This document shows positions 22,501 to 36,875 of a stretch of DNA of 64,000 nucleotides, in pieces. Every line of letters begins with the position of its first letter. Position 1 is the stretch's first letter. The notes beneath the pieces were generated by a model, which did no database searches, was not told the origin of the DNA, and saw nothing but the letters and a program-made list of their open reading frames with translations. The position numbers were made by a program, and so were the translations under genes. Source of the stretch: Syngnathus acus (taxonomy: Eukaryota > Chordata > Actinopteri > Syngnathiformes > Syngnathidae); the NCBI RefSeq assembly GCF_901709675.1, contig NC_051106.1:9808001-9872000 (forward strand), in the 5' to 3' direction.

Positions 22501-25500
22501 CATGACTCAAAAACGAATGAAAATGTCACCTTTGACAGTTTGAGCGTGTCTTTGTTTGTTTGTTGTGTTGAGGCAGCCACTGAAGGAAGAACTGAATTTT
22601 TTTTAAATACAACTAAGAAGGCAAACGAGACATATTGCCTGAGAGATTGTATCCTCTTTTCATTCAGATAGATATGCCAGCAGGGCCTCTCGACATCAAA
22701 TAGCAACGTCCAATATTTGACATTCGAATGACGACAGGGAGAATTGACCGGGCTGTCAAGGTAGGTGAGTTTAAATGGCAGCATTTCTTCACCGAGCTTG
22801 TTAGTGAACTTGTAGAGCATCCTGCACTGCACAAAATACTGGCAATTCATACAAATTAGGCCAGGACATGTAACACACTATAATCGTGGATCCCTCTGGG
22901 ATCAATTAAATATAGTATTCTTTTAAGTACTGTAATATTCTATATATAAGTAGTGGTCTGATTTATCATTTATTTCATTGAGTGTGTGTATGTTGGTTCC
23001 GACTGAAAGGTTCTCTCCTTCTTTTTTTCGAAGAAAAATTTTAGCCTGGAGCATACAAGGATTTTTGTAACATGTCAATGCAAAGGCCGAATTGAAAATA
23101 AAAGCTTCCCGAATCATGAAAGCGATAGCCTTAGAAAGTCCGTTTACAGGACTTGTAAATTCTAAAGTGAGAAGGTTGGAAAGCCTTCTGTGTGGAGTTT
23201 GCACTTTTTCCCCATTCTACCAAAAACATTTGTTAGCTTAAGTGAAGATTTTAAATTGTCCATGGGTGGACATGAGAAATTCCTGCATTACACTTTTTTT
23301 TTTTAGCTGTCAAGCAATTACAATTTGTATTTGGTGTGATGTATTGTATTTTGACATGTGACACTAACATGGTGAACATCTTGGTGTGGCTGGATTTCAA
23401 GGACTTCCATTGCATTTTCCAGAGTTTTTTTTATTGCCATTTTTCTCCACAGAAGTTGCAATCCTTTGCTGCTTACCCACACAGACAAATTTCAAGGGTG
23501 ACAGGCCGCTTATAACTTCTTACATTTGCTAAGCTATGTTCAGAGAGTCATCACTGGAGGTTTAGTGTCACTTCTAAGGATTTTTTACATTTTGATGTAA
23601 GCTGAAAGTCAAACGTGGAATATGAATCCTGCTTTACATATTGGCTGCTCACAAATGATAGAAAGAATTGTGAAATGTAATCACAGATGAAAGGATTAGC
23701 TTTATAAAGACCAGTGAGCCACGCAATGAATGCACCAAATGTCGTCTAGTCACAGCTAAGATCCTACAATAATAATAATAATTATAATAATGATGCATTT
23801 GTAATATAAAACACCCTTTCAAATGACCTCAAAAGCACACCAAGCAGAAACAAGAAAGACAAGCAAATGTAAATGACAAAACTGTGGAACAGAAAAAAAA
23901 AAAAAAACAGTTTACGCATTGTAACAAGTAGGAAGGGGGATTAAAAAGTTATTCCAGGCATGATTGAGCAAAGTAGAATAACAACAAAAAGTAAATTACA
24001 GCAGAGAAGGAGTACCGACCTGAGAGAATTGGAGGCGAGTGACAAATAGAACAACATTGCAAATGGAATTCAACCAATCAAATTGATTCCTAATAGATGT
24101 TTCCACACACAAATTACTTTTGTGGAATATTAAGAAGAGAGGACGAGCAGAGAATGAGTGATGGCTGTCTTTGAGTTTAATGAAGTACAACAGGCTAAAG
24201 ACAATTTTAATGACCTTCCTTCCTTCCTTCCTGAATTTTGCCATAGGCTCCAGGCAAGCCAGTTTCTCGTTCCAACCGCTACACGGGTCCAGGCACCCCC
24301 GTTTCATGTTGGAATGGCCACACGGGTGTTTACTTCCTGCTTGAAACATCCTGCTCACCCACCTGCTGCTGCTCTTTGGCTCATGCTCCCGTCTTAATGT
24401 CATCGCAGCTATGGTCTGATGTGAGAATAGGGTCACCCCTGGAAGAGATACGAGTGCAAGGTCATTCTTAGAGTGTTTTCTTTGTTCCTCATTAGAATCA
24501 CTTCCCTCCTTGAATCCTCTTTATGCCGTGGCTAATTGCAAACCTTTCCGATGCCCACAGAAACCTTCTCCTCAACTGCTCCTCTTTGAGACCATTTGGG
24601 CACTTGTATCGTGAAATAAAGTATCATGAAGTGCAAGCTTAAGTAAATAAAACAATTTCATAGAATGTAAAAGTGGCAATTATGAGCTCGGGTCAATTGA
24701 TGCAGCAGATGGCACTTTTGCTCTCTGCTTGTTCCTGGACCAGCGCTCTACACAGAATATACGCAACGGTTTATGGTTCATGTTGCATACTGTAACAAAT
24801 TTAAATGCTCACATTCATACTAAACTTCAATTGTGGCGTACATCATTCACATCATTCCAAGTTCAAGAATATGCCAGAAATGCATGCCTTGCAGCCGCAT
24901 ATTTTTCTCATTCCAAAGAATTCAATGTTCACAATATTTTTAACATTCAGCTGATTCACCTTGGGAACATTTGGTTTCCTTATCTTCAACTTTAATTTTG
25001 GTTTGGATTGACTGGCCTAGGGTCATGGATCTTTATTTTGAATTGTGGTTATAATTTGGGCCATGGACTTTTATTTTGACACAGTCTTTGGTCACCTGGT
25101 CAGTCACCTGATCAGGTACCTAATCAGGTAAAGACTGCTTCCACATGGCAGTCTGTTTCAGTCAAGAAGATAGTAGATGTGTGTGTTTGTGTGTGAGAGC
25201 AAAAAAAAAAAAGAAGATAGTAGGAATATAGTTCTTTACTGCTTTGGATTAACTGCACCTTTATTGGACATTCTTCCTCCATCTCCAACAAGGTAGGAGC
25301 TACTGTTTTAAATGGTGAAGCAATGCAAATTATAATCCAGACCTTGGTTATCATCAAAATGTGTAACTCTGACTGTGTGCAACATGTGTTATCCGGTGTT
25401 TGACTGAGCATGAAAACAACCAGCACTGACCACACTGAGGTCATTGACCTTACAGAGATGGCCTCTCTGCCTCTTCAGGGACCATGGTCACTGCTGGCGC

Positions 25501-28500
25501 GGCTTGACCAGTGTTCACACACCAATGATTATCCAGTCGGGGTTCATTGTGCTTGACTTATCTCGCACTGACTTGTAGTCTGTCACCGTCGCAGCTGCTG
25601 GCGCGCGCACTGAGTCATACGCTTTGCCATGTGGATAAGTGCTCCGGTGGAGGTGCTGAGGAGGCCCTTGTGTGTTTCCTTTTTGGCTCTTTGTGTTGTG
25701 TTGTGTTCAGTCAGGTCACGCAATTTGTGAGTGCTGTTGGTATGGGGGGCGGGGGGAAAAAAACAACCTCAAGTTACTAAAATATGGAGTAGAAAGGTTT
25801 GATTGAATGCCCCTTATCAACAATTGTTTGTCATTATTCAACCGAAATGAAAAAGTCTTAGCTCTAAGAAAAACTCAGCAGTTATGAACATATGTCCTCA
25901 AATTGTGTTCAGCATTTATTCACTCAACTGTACAAAGTAGCAGCCATAAGGTGTTTATTTGAAAGGAGGAGGAGGAAGCAACTGAGCTTAACAGCAGCCC
26001 TCCATAGTAGTTTAGTGCGACGTTTTAGTTTTGCACTTACTGCTAAAGATGCCAGCTTAGTTATTTTCAACAAACACACATAGGTGATGCCTCTTGAGAA
26101 AGGATTGTCGAAATGGTGGCGTATTGGGCGCTGGCTCTCATCTAATTTACCTCCTCCATTTTATGCAGCAAGAGATTTTCCTGGCTCGAGGCAAGCAATA
26201 GAAAACAGAAATAGGTAGTGCTCTCTACTGGTGTGCATGGAAGGCGCAGTGAGCCGCTCAGTGCATTGAACTGGCAGAAAGAAGCACTGATGGGGAAGAA
26301 GTGTGGTGGCTGATCAGCAAATGGTTTCAAGTGTTTGGACGTCCAAGGCTTTGTTAGAGCTTGCGTGCGGATGAGCGCCTGTGTTGATGCCTTTCTAGCC
26401 AATGATTTTCAATCATCTTGTGGGTTATAATAATCATCTCATGACAGATTTCAACATTTAATGAGTTATTTAACTAAAGTGGTGGATTTGCAGTTTTAGA
26501 GCTTTCTTTTTTATGAAGCTGTGAGGAAAAACCATCAATATTTTGCTGTGTATCAAAAGAGAATGCCTTATTAGCAGATTATGGACTCATCTCAAAGTCA
26601 CAAAACTGGTCTTTTTTTAATGTCATTTATCAGTGACTAACCCAAGGAGTAGGCTCCTCATTAACAAGGCAAAAACTTGCTGCACAAACTCCATGAATGG
26701 CTCAGTCCAACAGATACACACACACACCAGAGGGAAAACAACAACAACTAGACTGGATTACGGACGTCAGATTAGCTCGCCCCTTAACTCTGCAGGATCT
26801 CACATGCATGTGGGATTTCTATACTTTTGTGTCCGTGGATGTTAATGAAGGCTGCAGAACAGAACAAAAAGAAAAATGCACGCAAGTAAGCCTTTTGTCA
26901 AGCGTGTGGTGCACCACGGCTGATTATCCCTCTGAGCCCAATCCTCAAGGGAGATTTCCTCAAGTAGCTAATGCGCCATGTACTCATTTGCAAAACATTT
27001 TTGAATAGTGTTGTGTTTGTCCATCTTATTCAGCGTGTGACAGGACAGACCTACAGAATATATCCTATGATATTTCCTAACCTAAACAATCCTCATGTTT
27101 GCCTACATGAAGTAGTTATATTAATCAAGTGAATCGAGTGATTTTTTTATTTTTTTTTTTAGTACGTATGAGTGGATGCTTGTAGAGGAGAACAGATTTC
27201 ATGGATTTTGAAAGACACACAGTGGCAGAGAAATAAGTTCTTTCAAAAGGGGAAAGGGCTTCACCAGCCCAGGTACCTTAGGATTTATTTGCGATGCTCC
27301 TTATGTTGTCATTTAACCTCTTGTGTTTGAAGAGATCTGGCGTGACAGGCTGCATCTCATCAATCTGTATGGCAGAGATGACACATTTCCGTTGTATGGA
27401 TTTTAAAAGACAAATCTAACAATAAGAAAAAGGAAGAAGGGGTTCTTTCATTTCGAATTGAAATGAATATTTTTGCCTCTTTATTTGGGTGGTGTTATGT
27501 CTTTTATATTTATTTTTATTTATGTCTTTTACCTTTTCTATGGAAGCAGATGTCTACTTAGGGTGCAGATGGTTCTTGAGGTCCCAAGTTACAAAAATGT
27601 ACTCATCCTACTCAAAATTGTCAATAGCAGTGCAGTGTTTGATCAATCATTGTAAAAAAAAACAAGTGTCCTCACCTCAAAATAAGATGACAGTATCCAT
27701 TACGCCTTAACTAATTCATTCTGGGTACCTTTTTACTTCAAGTGGTCAATTACCAATGTCAAAGCAACATCTTTTAAATGGAGCAAACATAAATCTCCCT
27801 TGAAGGACGTAACACCGTTTTTCTTTTTCTTTCCAAGGCTTTGACATGAAAAGCCCCGCAAGGGTCCTATAAAAGTCCATGTCACTCCTAATCATAGACA
27901 TATTGTGCAAGCAGGGGGAAAATGTGTATGATTTTATGCACAGTCAGTTCAGATGAACGTTGGCTCTTTTTTTTTTTTTTTTTCCCCTTCCCTTGTCTGT
28001 TTGCTGTAGACGACGATGACAGGGTCATTATTCTCTCTTTGCACACAGCGGCGACATGGCCTTGTTCCCCTCGCCCTGATGAAGCGGGAGCGCTAATAAA
28101 AGGAACAGCAATGATTGCTCCCTCGCTCCCTCCCTCCCTTCCAGGAATTAGGCAGTCATCTCTGATGCTATAAAGTCGTTATCTGAGAAATACCTACCGC
28201 TGCTTTAACTTCATCGTCAGCATATCAAAGAACAGCGCATACTGCAGAGGCTACGGCTTTGGATGACAGGAATGGAGTGCACACACAGGGCAAATAATCA
28301 AGCCAAGTGCACGTCAGCACCTCTTTACCTTTTGGAATGAAATGTTATCATAGCGACTCGCATTTCCAGGATGTGACATTTGGCTTGACTGGCTTGAAGT
28401 AGACAATTAAAGAAGAGACACCCATTATTTGGGGTAAGGTTTGTAAAATGCAATTATTTATGTGAATAATTGTGCATTTTTACCTTGGTAGCACTTGAAT

Positions 28501-29500
28501 CTAGTATGATTCAATCTACTGGAGTCATTTCACTGAACATCTCGGAGTCCGCAAAACAGACATCAGCGAGAATGATGTCATAAAGTTATGTCAGACGGAT
28601 CGCCACAAAAGGAGCACATTTATGAGAGGTTCAAAAGTAACAACCTCGATATCTGATAACTGGCAAATCTATAACCGTACTACTGCCGAGCACCTTTTAT
28701 CTACCGCGTCATCGATTTACACTCCTCACTTAAAGCAGACACACATTCGAGTTTGAAGATTTGTCCAATTGAAGATGACAGCCGATACGAGACGGCAGAC
28801 TTGGAACTTGAAATAATCCAACAAACGGGAACAAAGAAAAGGTTGATGGCTTTGTGAACAAGCCAACGTTTCAGTTGGTGTTCATTAAAGAAGTCAAGCA
28901 TAGCAAAACGGAGCACAACAAACACTACCTTCTCTCGCTTCTACTCCATGTAAACGGAAAGAAGGTTTGTGACGAGACATTAATGCTAATAAACAAAGTT
29001 AGGAGTCATTTTATCATGTATATTTATTTATATCAAAAGAAAAGGAAACAAAGCAGCAAAAGCATGACACCCCTAAACCAAGAATGGGTGTTTTTTTTTT
29101 TGTTTTTTTTTTATTCTCTTTTCAATCTAATTTGTCCCACTGAGTGATGTCAAGGCAGCAATTCATCACCAAGCAGTCAAATTACATTTGTCCACCAATG
29201 TCAAATTCTGGCAAATTTCACAATGCTCCCAGACACATTTTCAGGTCAAGAGTGTTTTACTTAGCTGTATTATTTCCCACTTGATGGATGGCTTAGCATT
29301 CCCGAGACTGAGCTATTTTTATACTAGCAATTAAAATGTCACATTTCCAATATAAGTCTGAAATTAAAAGGAAGCTTTCCAGAAGTTTGGAGAGGGTCGC
29401 TTACATGTGGAAACTTTTATCCGGTCATCCATTTTTTAAAGTCACATGTCTCGTTGGCCACCAAACCCTTTTCACATGCTCTGTAGTAGACTCAACCATC
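19504..29500. other. gene-poor stretch
   Basis: About 10 kb with no supported exon. Small items are an AAT-rich run near 23768-23790, a TTCC run near 24219-24234, a LINE/SINE-tail-like ccctctgggatcaatta at about 22891, and the short foldback at 25082-25137. The 146-codon minus frame at 23996-24436 has no recognisable features. Confidence 0.5.
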
Positions 29501-29940
29501 AATTGAACTCAACTTTATTTATAGAGCACTTTTACAAACGACCACAGCAGCATACATAGTGTCGTACGTAAAGTAAAATTCTGACATGTTAAAACAATCA
29601 AATCAGTCTACCCAATAAAACACTAAAACTGTACGTTTCATGCGGAGTCAAAATGTAAACAATAAAAATTGTTCCAGTAATGGAGAGCCATTTAACAGAA
29701 GGTCATTCCAGAACGATGGAGCAGCAACGTGAAAAGCTCCATCCCTTCTTAGTCCTTGATACCTCCATTTGCATCTGGTGGCTAGCTGACCTGAGGCACT
29801 GGGGCGGAAAGATAGGGCGAGCCGATTTAAAGACAAATAAAAACATCTTAAAATGCACTCTAAAATGTGCAAGGAGCCAGTGAGCAGAGGCCGGAACCGG
29901 ATGTGCTCCCTCTTATAAGCTGCAGTTAAAATGGGAGCAG
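29501..29940 (-). mobile_element. 3' end of a non-LTR retrotransposon (L2/Rex-like), decayed
   Basis: On the minus strand, RDGAFHVAAPSFWNDLL matches the conserved C-terminal reverse-transcriptase tail of fish LINEs (pattern GDRAF.VAAP.LWN.LP). Further along is a 3' tail like gtgctctataaataaag. The reading frame is short and has no catalytic part, so the copy is 5'-truncated. The part near 29860-29935 resembles another piece common in fish repeats. Confidence 0.6.
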
Positions 29941-32900
29941 CATCATTTTCGGCTTTTTTATTTTTTTATTTTTTGAATAATTGTTAAAAAATCGTGTCTG
30001 ATTCTGTATGTACATATGAATCTATTCCCAGGTCAGGCGATGTATGTCTACATTAGCAAGGAATCAATAACATCAAGTCGGCAAACATCAAATGCTAAGT
30101 AAATCACATTGAATCAACTTAACCCATGAATATTTCAAGAGGCATAAAACATCTGTGAACACGTGGCATACTTTAACCGGGCCTAATAAAACAGCAACAA
30201 TCCACAGACAATTGGGATGCTTAAGAACCTGCCATGCAACCCCCGCCCCACCTGAACACCTTTCACTGGTGCGTATCCGAGAACAGCAGCACCCCGAGCT
30301 CATTACATTATAGATTAGCATTCCCAGTTTGAATGAGTTGAAATGTTTTTTCTAAGTGAACTTGGTTAAGAGCTGCAGGCTAAGTGTCTCGTACCAGAAT
30401 CTACTGAGGATTGTCTCGATCCAGTCAGCCGTTTCTCTGAAGGTTGAACCAAGCAGCTGCGCCGCAGCGACAGCGGTCGCTGATGATGAAATTAAAAATG
30501 AGCTCTCACAAACGTCGGCATGCTAAAAATATCTTTTGCCGTTTAACACAATTTAGCGACCTCTTTATCGCCATATGCTGCACAATCTTCAGAGAGCAAA
30601 AGCATATTGTTAAATGCGCTGCATACAAGATGATCTGTCTTTTTTTTTTCCATTTTGTTTTGGCAAAGCAATATAGCCAATTCAAACAGTCATACCTTTG
30701 CCATCTTAAAAATTGATTTAAGGTGTCGTTTCAGCCAGATCCAACATATCTTATGGATCCAAGGAGAAAAAAAACATTCGACATAAATGCATCAAGACTG
30801 AGAGAGCCAATCGACTGATAAGTGCTCACATGCAATGTCAGGGTATCGATTGATCTAATCTACATCCATTTTATGGCAGTACTGTGGTTGTGACTAATCC
30901 CCTCGTCAATATTGCGTTCATCCAGTAGCTTCTGATGCAACACGGCCTTTCTGTGGGATTTACCGTCGCCGCTGTATTGCACAATTACAATCTTATCCAG
31001 ATCGAATTTTTGCCTCAGTATCATCAAAATGCTGTATTTTTTTTGTATTATGGTCACGTGTGCTGATGCCCCTCATAAATATCTGAACTCTCTTCCTCTG
31101 TCTCGCTGGCATATACACATGTGAGGGAATTGAAGCTCTTTGCTAAATCAAGTAGTGAATTTGCTTTTCTTAAATGAGCACTCCTCTGATCATTGGCAAC
31201 AGGTAAGTGCGAATACACATATTAAATTGGATGCTCAAATTATATTCGTTGCCTGCAGGCAGGTCCAAAAAGAAAACTGGAAGTAAAGGATAAATATGAA
31301 TTCTGAGGCTGACTTGATAAAAAATAAATCCTAATCACATGGTTCTTTCGTGTCTGGAGCCTTGATTTTCATAGTCCACACTCCCTCCCGGATGCCACAG
31401 ATATAATAACATCACACTCAAATACTAGCTGTGACAAACATCCAGTTTCGGAAGAGAGAAAAAAAAAAGACATTTGTATGCAGAGTAAGTAAACATTAGC
31501 AGGGGCTAGTCACACCTCTTGTGTCTTTCCATCTTTATTACTTGTTTATTTTCACAATGTAGCAGCACCACAGTCACCTTCTGTCTCAGTCACCCAGCTA
31601 GTGAAACAGAACCATAGACGGATCAAGCCGTATGGCGGCCCATCAAATACTCACTCATTACCACAGCGGCAAATGTTCTAACACAATTATTCACCTGATG
31701 CCTGAAAGGAGCAAATGAGGTGGCTGCCAATGAAAAGACATTACATGCCGTTTGAATGCTCATTCTCCAAATATTTTGCCAGTCCCATTGGGGCAGAATC
31801 ATCTGATCCATCTTTCATTTAAGGACACACATTTTGCGTTGTGATTATTACTTTTAAATGTCAAATAAGGAGAAATGATTCATTGGATACAATCATAAGA
31901 AAGGGAACATCTGCTCAATGGGATCCGGCGGTATCATAGACTTCGTTCGGGCAGACGTTTTGAAATCGCTCAGTTTGTATCTGCGCAACAAACAGTGAAT
32001 TCATATTCCCGTCTGGTAAGAAAAAAAAGCTTCCTGTTTTTCTTAAACGGTGAGCTGGATTGCTGATCATGACTAGTTGCATTTTGCTTACACCTAAATT
32101 AGATATAAAAACGATAAGGCAGGAATCAGTGAAATTCATTTACGAAGAGCTTGACAGATCCTGCGACAAGAAGACTTTATTTCTTCAGCGCATAGTGATG
32201 GACTCGTAGGACTTGCATGGATGGCCCTGCTGCACATTATTTTTTAATGAAATACATCAGACAGCTTATGTTTAAGATTGTTCGACCTTTCAAAGGTCAG
32301 CATTCTCCTGAGTCACTCATTTTTACATGTTCTTATTCAGTCATTCTCATCCTGTGTGGACCTTCTTTTTTTTTTTGATACAGGCAATGACATTGATTTT
32401 TATTTTTATTTTTTTTCCTCCTCTGTGCTTCCATCCAATGTCATCCTATTGATTTAACTCTTCCAAATACAGTTTTCATAAGTCCTCTGGTCACTGCAGC
32501 TCTCAAGTCACTATTCATTGTTATGTTTATATCTTTTTGATGGAGCATGGCCTTTGTGGGATTTACTGCCACTGACCTGCCTCTACACTACTGCCTTGCA
32601 CTACTGCAGTCAAGGTGCACCAGAAGCTAGCAAGGTTTTTTTTAAAACATTTTTTTATTTACCTTCCGCTATTTCATTTCATTGAAATACAGTTTGCTGG
32701 GTGGAGATGGGAAATGTTTAGCTATAGGTGAATATGAAACACACAAATATGTAGAAGATTATCTGGTCACAGGTGTACATACTCCAGTTCTCAATGTACA
32801 ATTTATTTTGCAAACCTGATTGGTAAAAAGGTAAATAATATTCATTTCAACATTTCAATGTTGCACCAATCTAAATTGAGCAGCTCAAATTTGGTTTGCG

Positions 32901-35900
32901 ACAAGTCAACAAGCACCACCCAAAGCATGTCCTATCAACTTGCTTCTTTTTATGGCATTTGAAATGATGAAATAGCAACTATTGTAAATGATGTATTGCC
33001 TTCGTGTGGCTGTTTTTCTAACTGCTCTAATGACCACATTATTTAAGCCACATATGAAGAGAAATGGCTTTCCCATTGTGACCTCCAATTATTACAAAAC
33101 AAGATCTATTCTGCCGTTTTTAAGTAAGATTTTAGAAGTGATTGGTTTTATGCAGCTGAATAATTTGATCATTTCGCTAAATACCCATGAGAAATTCCAG
33201 GCTGGTATTAAACGAACATTTTTTAGTCGTGGTTTCATTAAATCTAGGTGCAGCTTTTGAATTTTGATGATGAAATGCTGACTGTATATCAACAGTTCTA
33301 TGTATGTTTTATTTGAGCCAGAACTGTATTTAACTTGGTTCAATTAGAATCCTATCTGAATCAGTTCATTACCATCGAAAGATTTCTTTTTTTAAGTGAC
33401 GGATGTACTTCCATCTATTGTTGTTGGCCTCAGTTGTTTACTGAATGGATAGGGGAGAAAAATAGCACTCCTTTTTTTTTTTTTAAACAAACCATGCCAC
33501 ATAAAACAAATGCCAATCAGGATAATCTGTGAGCGGCATCCAGGAATCAAGTTTTGAATTTTGATAGCATGGAAATGTAATCTCAGTCTGTGATGCAAAA
33601 AGATAGTATCTTTAGGTTGTATTTTATCTTCTTTGAACTCCTACAAGATGTGATTCAATAATCTATTCAATTCTCGATGCAGCAGGCAGTTTTCTGTGTA
33701 GCCGCGCATAAATGTCACCTCACAAGAAAAGTCTGCTTTGACAGTTGTCTGGGTTCTTTGTGAGTTGAATGCCCTCCCTTTGCCTGAAAGGATATTATCA
33801 GGATGTTCTGACTTTCTCCCAAAGAAAATATTCATGCTGTGCCGAGAGATTAACAAAACATCTCACAGCCAAATGACACTGTAAACTGCCATGTGAATTT
33901 TGACTCCAACTAAAAATGCATTCTTGTCCGAAAACAAATCCATCGGATGGGTGATGTTTAAACATTGCTCTTTCTTTTTAAACATTGAGACTCACCCGCA
34001 AGATCAGTGAACTTTAAAGACGGGAAACAGCATCTGGTCGCTATCCTGCTTGAAAACATCCCTGCAGGGTTTGTCATTTAAAATGCAATCCAGCCATGCA
34101 GCGAGTGCTCACTTGTGTCTGTTTGCTTTAATGCAGTGATTTTCCACTGTAATAGTTAAGTATCTTTTCTTCAAAGGAGGACATCATTGCCTTATTCGTA
34201 TCATGATTAAGTTGGCATTTTAATATCGCAGACACTGAAGACAGATAAAGAGATGGAGCAGATGCTGCCTGGATTAAAAAAAAAAAGAAAACTTTTCCTA
34301 CACAAACAAGGATTTGGACTGCAGACAGTGGAAGGCGATTCGACGAAAGCAAGCTGCTGTGGCTTTTTAGCGATGGGCGCTCTAGCTCGGGGTTAGCAGA
34401 GACCATCAAATAGATAATGACTCAAATTTGGGAAGCTGTAGATAAAAACGAAGTGCCTAATGAATGAAAATGACCATTATTGTGCAATTAGCATCATGCA
34501 ATTGCTGAGCCAATTTGCCTCAGTTGCAAAAGTTAAAAGCAAGTATTTGGTCCTTTTATAAACTTGGTGTCTTTCTGAAAACGAGGCAAAGCAGGTCACT
34601 TCCTCATTCTCGTCTTTTCGAGCATACAGTGTACTCCCGCTTGGTAGTTGTGATCCTTTTGTTGTCGAGGCACGAGCAGTACTTTGTACGTACTAAATAA
34701 AGCTTCTCTACAGTCGACATAATTATGCATAATAATACACCTTGGGCTTTAGAGTATAAAAAATGCACACAAACCCTTTTAACAGTTGCTAAGCCACATG
34801 TTTTATCAAAACAAAATTTCACTACATCTTATGTATTATTGAAAGGATTGAAATCAACTAGCCGCATCCATCAAACTTGAACATGAAACAGACGAGATTG
34901 CAGCAAGAACTGCTCCAAAGGACATATTGGCGCTGATGATATGGCTCAAATATCAGTGCCCACCCACTCTGTACATTACGCTGTATTATTTTCTGTTGCA
35001 GGACAGAAAGTGGGTCATTGCGAAAGGTTAGACATCTTTTTCTCCCACTAATAGGTCAAAGATAAAACATACAAGACAGACGAGAGGTGTTTGTATTCAG
35101 ATAAAATTGAGTAACAGGACCCGCAAGAGCATTTTATGATTGCTAAATTGTTTGGCTACAACCTCGGGGGATATGACAGAGACAATAGAGCTGCTGACGA
35201 TACAACGCCCGCCCGGGTCAGATTGATGTTGTCGAAGCCAGCTGTCTGGGTTATTCAACGGGACCTAATTAAAGACGCACGACTCGGTGTACAGTGTTGG
35301 TTTCATTTTGTCAAAACAACCAGGAGGCATGAGGCCGGCAGTCCGTGGTGTGATTCGTAATCCTCAGGTGTGCGCCATCATCACATGCCAAGTCACAGTA
35401 ACTCCACGCCATCTGCTGCTCTTTTTCCTCAGCCACTGGATGAAACCCTTCTCATGAAACAATACCCACTTTAGATTTGAAAACCTGACCAGAAAGGAAA
35501 GAAGGGGGGGCACAGCGGGAGACATAAAGACAATGTCCTTGCACCAAGGGTGCATGATAATGACGCTGACCAGAATCCTAACCAATTCAAAAAGGAAAAG
35601 ACAGTCTCTTGACATTACACACACTGATTGTGAACCCCCAGATATCTTTTTACATGGCGTGCCATGCGCTGTCAACACACACGCAGGGCTCAAGGTGTGC
35701 GCTTACTGCATGGCCCTTAAATACGAGCTGGCGTAGCATTTTCGAAAGCACAAACGCATGAATTATTCCGAGACTGCCTATATGTGCAAATGCGAGCGTG
35801 TAGGAGAGCGATGGGTTGGTGTGAATGTGCAATTAGGAAGCTGATTTGTGTCCATGGGGCCAAAGGAAATGCCTTTGCAGATGTGACAAAGTGAGCATCT

Positions 35901-36718
35901 CCCTGATGGAAGCCACAGCCTGACATCAGCACAAACAGCAACCTGAAAGCAGTCCAGCTAATTAAGGATGAAGGGTGTTGCTGCATCCAGGTGCAGCTCT
36001 GTCATTTTTTTTTTTTTTTTATATAAACAGTATAATATCAACTTTCACTTTTATTTCCCCTGCAGTACATAAGATGGCATTTAGTTTCTGATCTGCCGTT
36101 TGAGAACTATGGAGCACCAAAGGCTATAAAGCCCACGGCAATTGTATTTGTCTTTATGGAGCATTGAAGATAAATAAATGTGATTACTTTGCCACATATG
36201 TGTCAAGTAAATAAAAGATGGCTGAAAAGATTATAGGCATTCTTTGGTATAGAAAATGCCTGACACAATATTTTCTCTGGACATCAATCCTAGATGGTTG
36301 AGTCAGTTGGAGCCAACTTTCAGTTGTTTTGGAAAAAAAAACAAAAAATAACCCATCTATTTTCTAAATGTTATTTAAAATGAATGAATAAGTCCTCACC
36401 AACCATTTCCTTCAAGTCACTTCTGGAAATGGATAAATATCAATCCAGCTAGTGTGGTTTGCTTGTTACCCAAAAAAATCTTTCATTGGCTGAGCAATAG
36501 TGGCCCATTGAGCTAGATGGTCACCTGGTGTCCACTTACTGGAACTCGAGAAGATATTGCTCGTCATGATGTACAGCACAGAGCTGGAGTCACTTTTCAC
36601 CAATCACAGTGGAAGACAGAACTTTCCACTCTGCTCCATCAATATGTACCCAAGGACATCATGTCGAGCTGCTGATGTACAAAGAAGACAAAAGACCAGG
36701 TAGATGTTCCTGATCATT

Positions 36719-36720
<2 letters not shown>

Positions 36721-36755
<35 letters not shown>
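36721..36755. repeat. (GT)17 microsatellite
   Basis: Uninterrupted GT repeat of about 17 units, likely polymorphic. Confidence 0.95.
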
Positions 36756-36756
<1 letters not shown>

Positions 36757-36847
36757 ACCTTTTAAATGGCTCTGTTAAAAAGCGGAGACAATTTGATTGA
36801 ATTTCATCCTACATAAATGGAAAAAGAAGACTGGTTTCCATCATCCC

Positions 36848-36875
36848 TCCCAGCCCAGCCCAGCCCAGCCCAGCC
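36848..36875. repeat. (CCAGC)n pentanucleotide repeat
   Basis: About five units of CCAGC. Confidence 0.85.

Noticed and set aside
23996-24436. 146-codon minus frame as a gene
   Set aside because: No domain, no splice context and low-complexity flanks; length alone is not enough.
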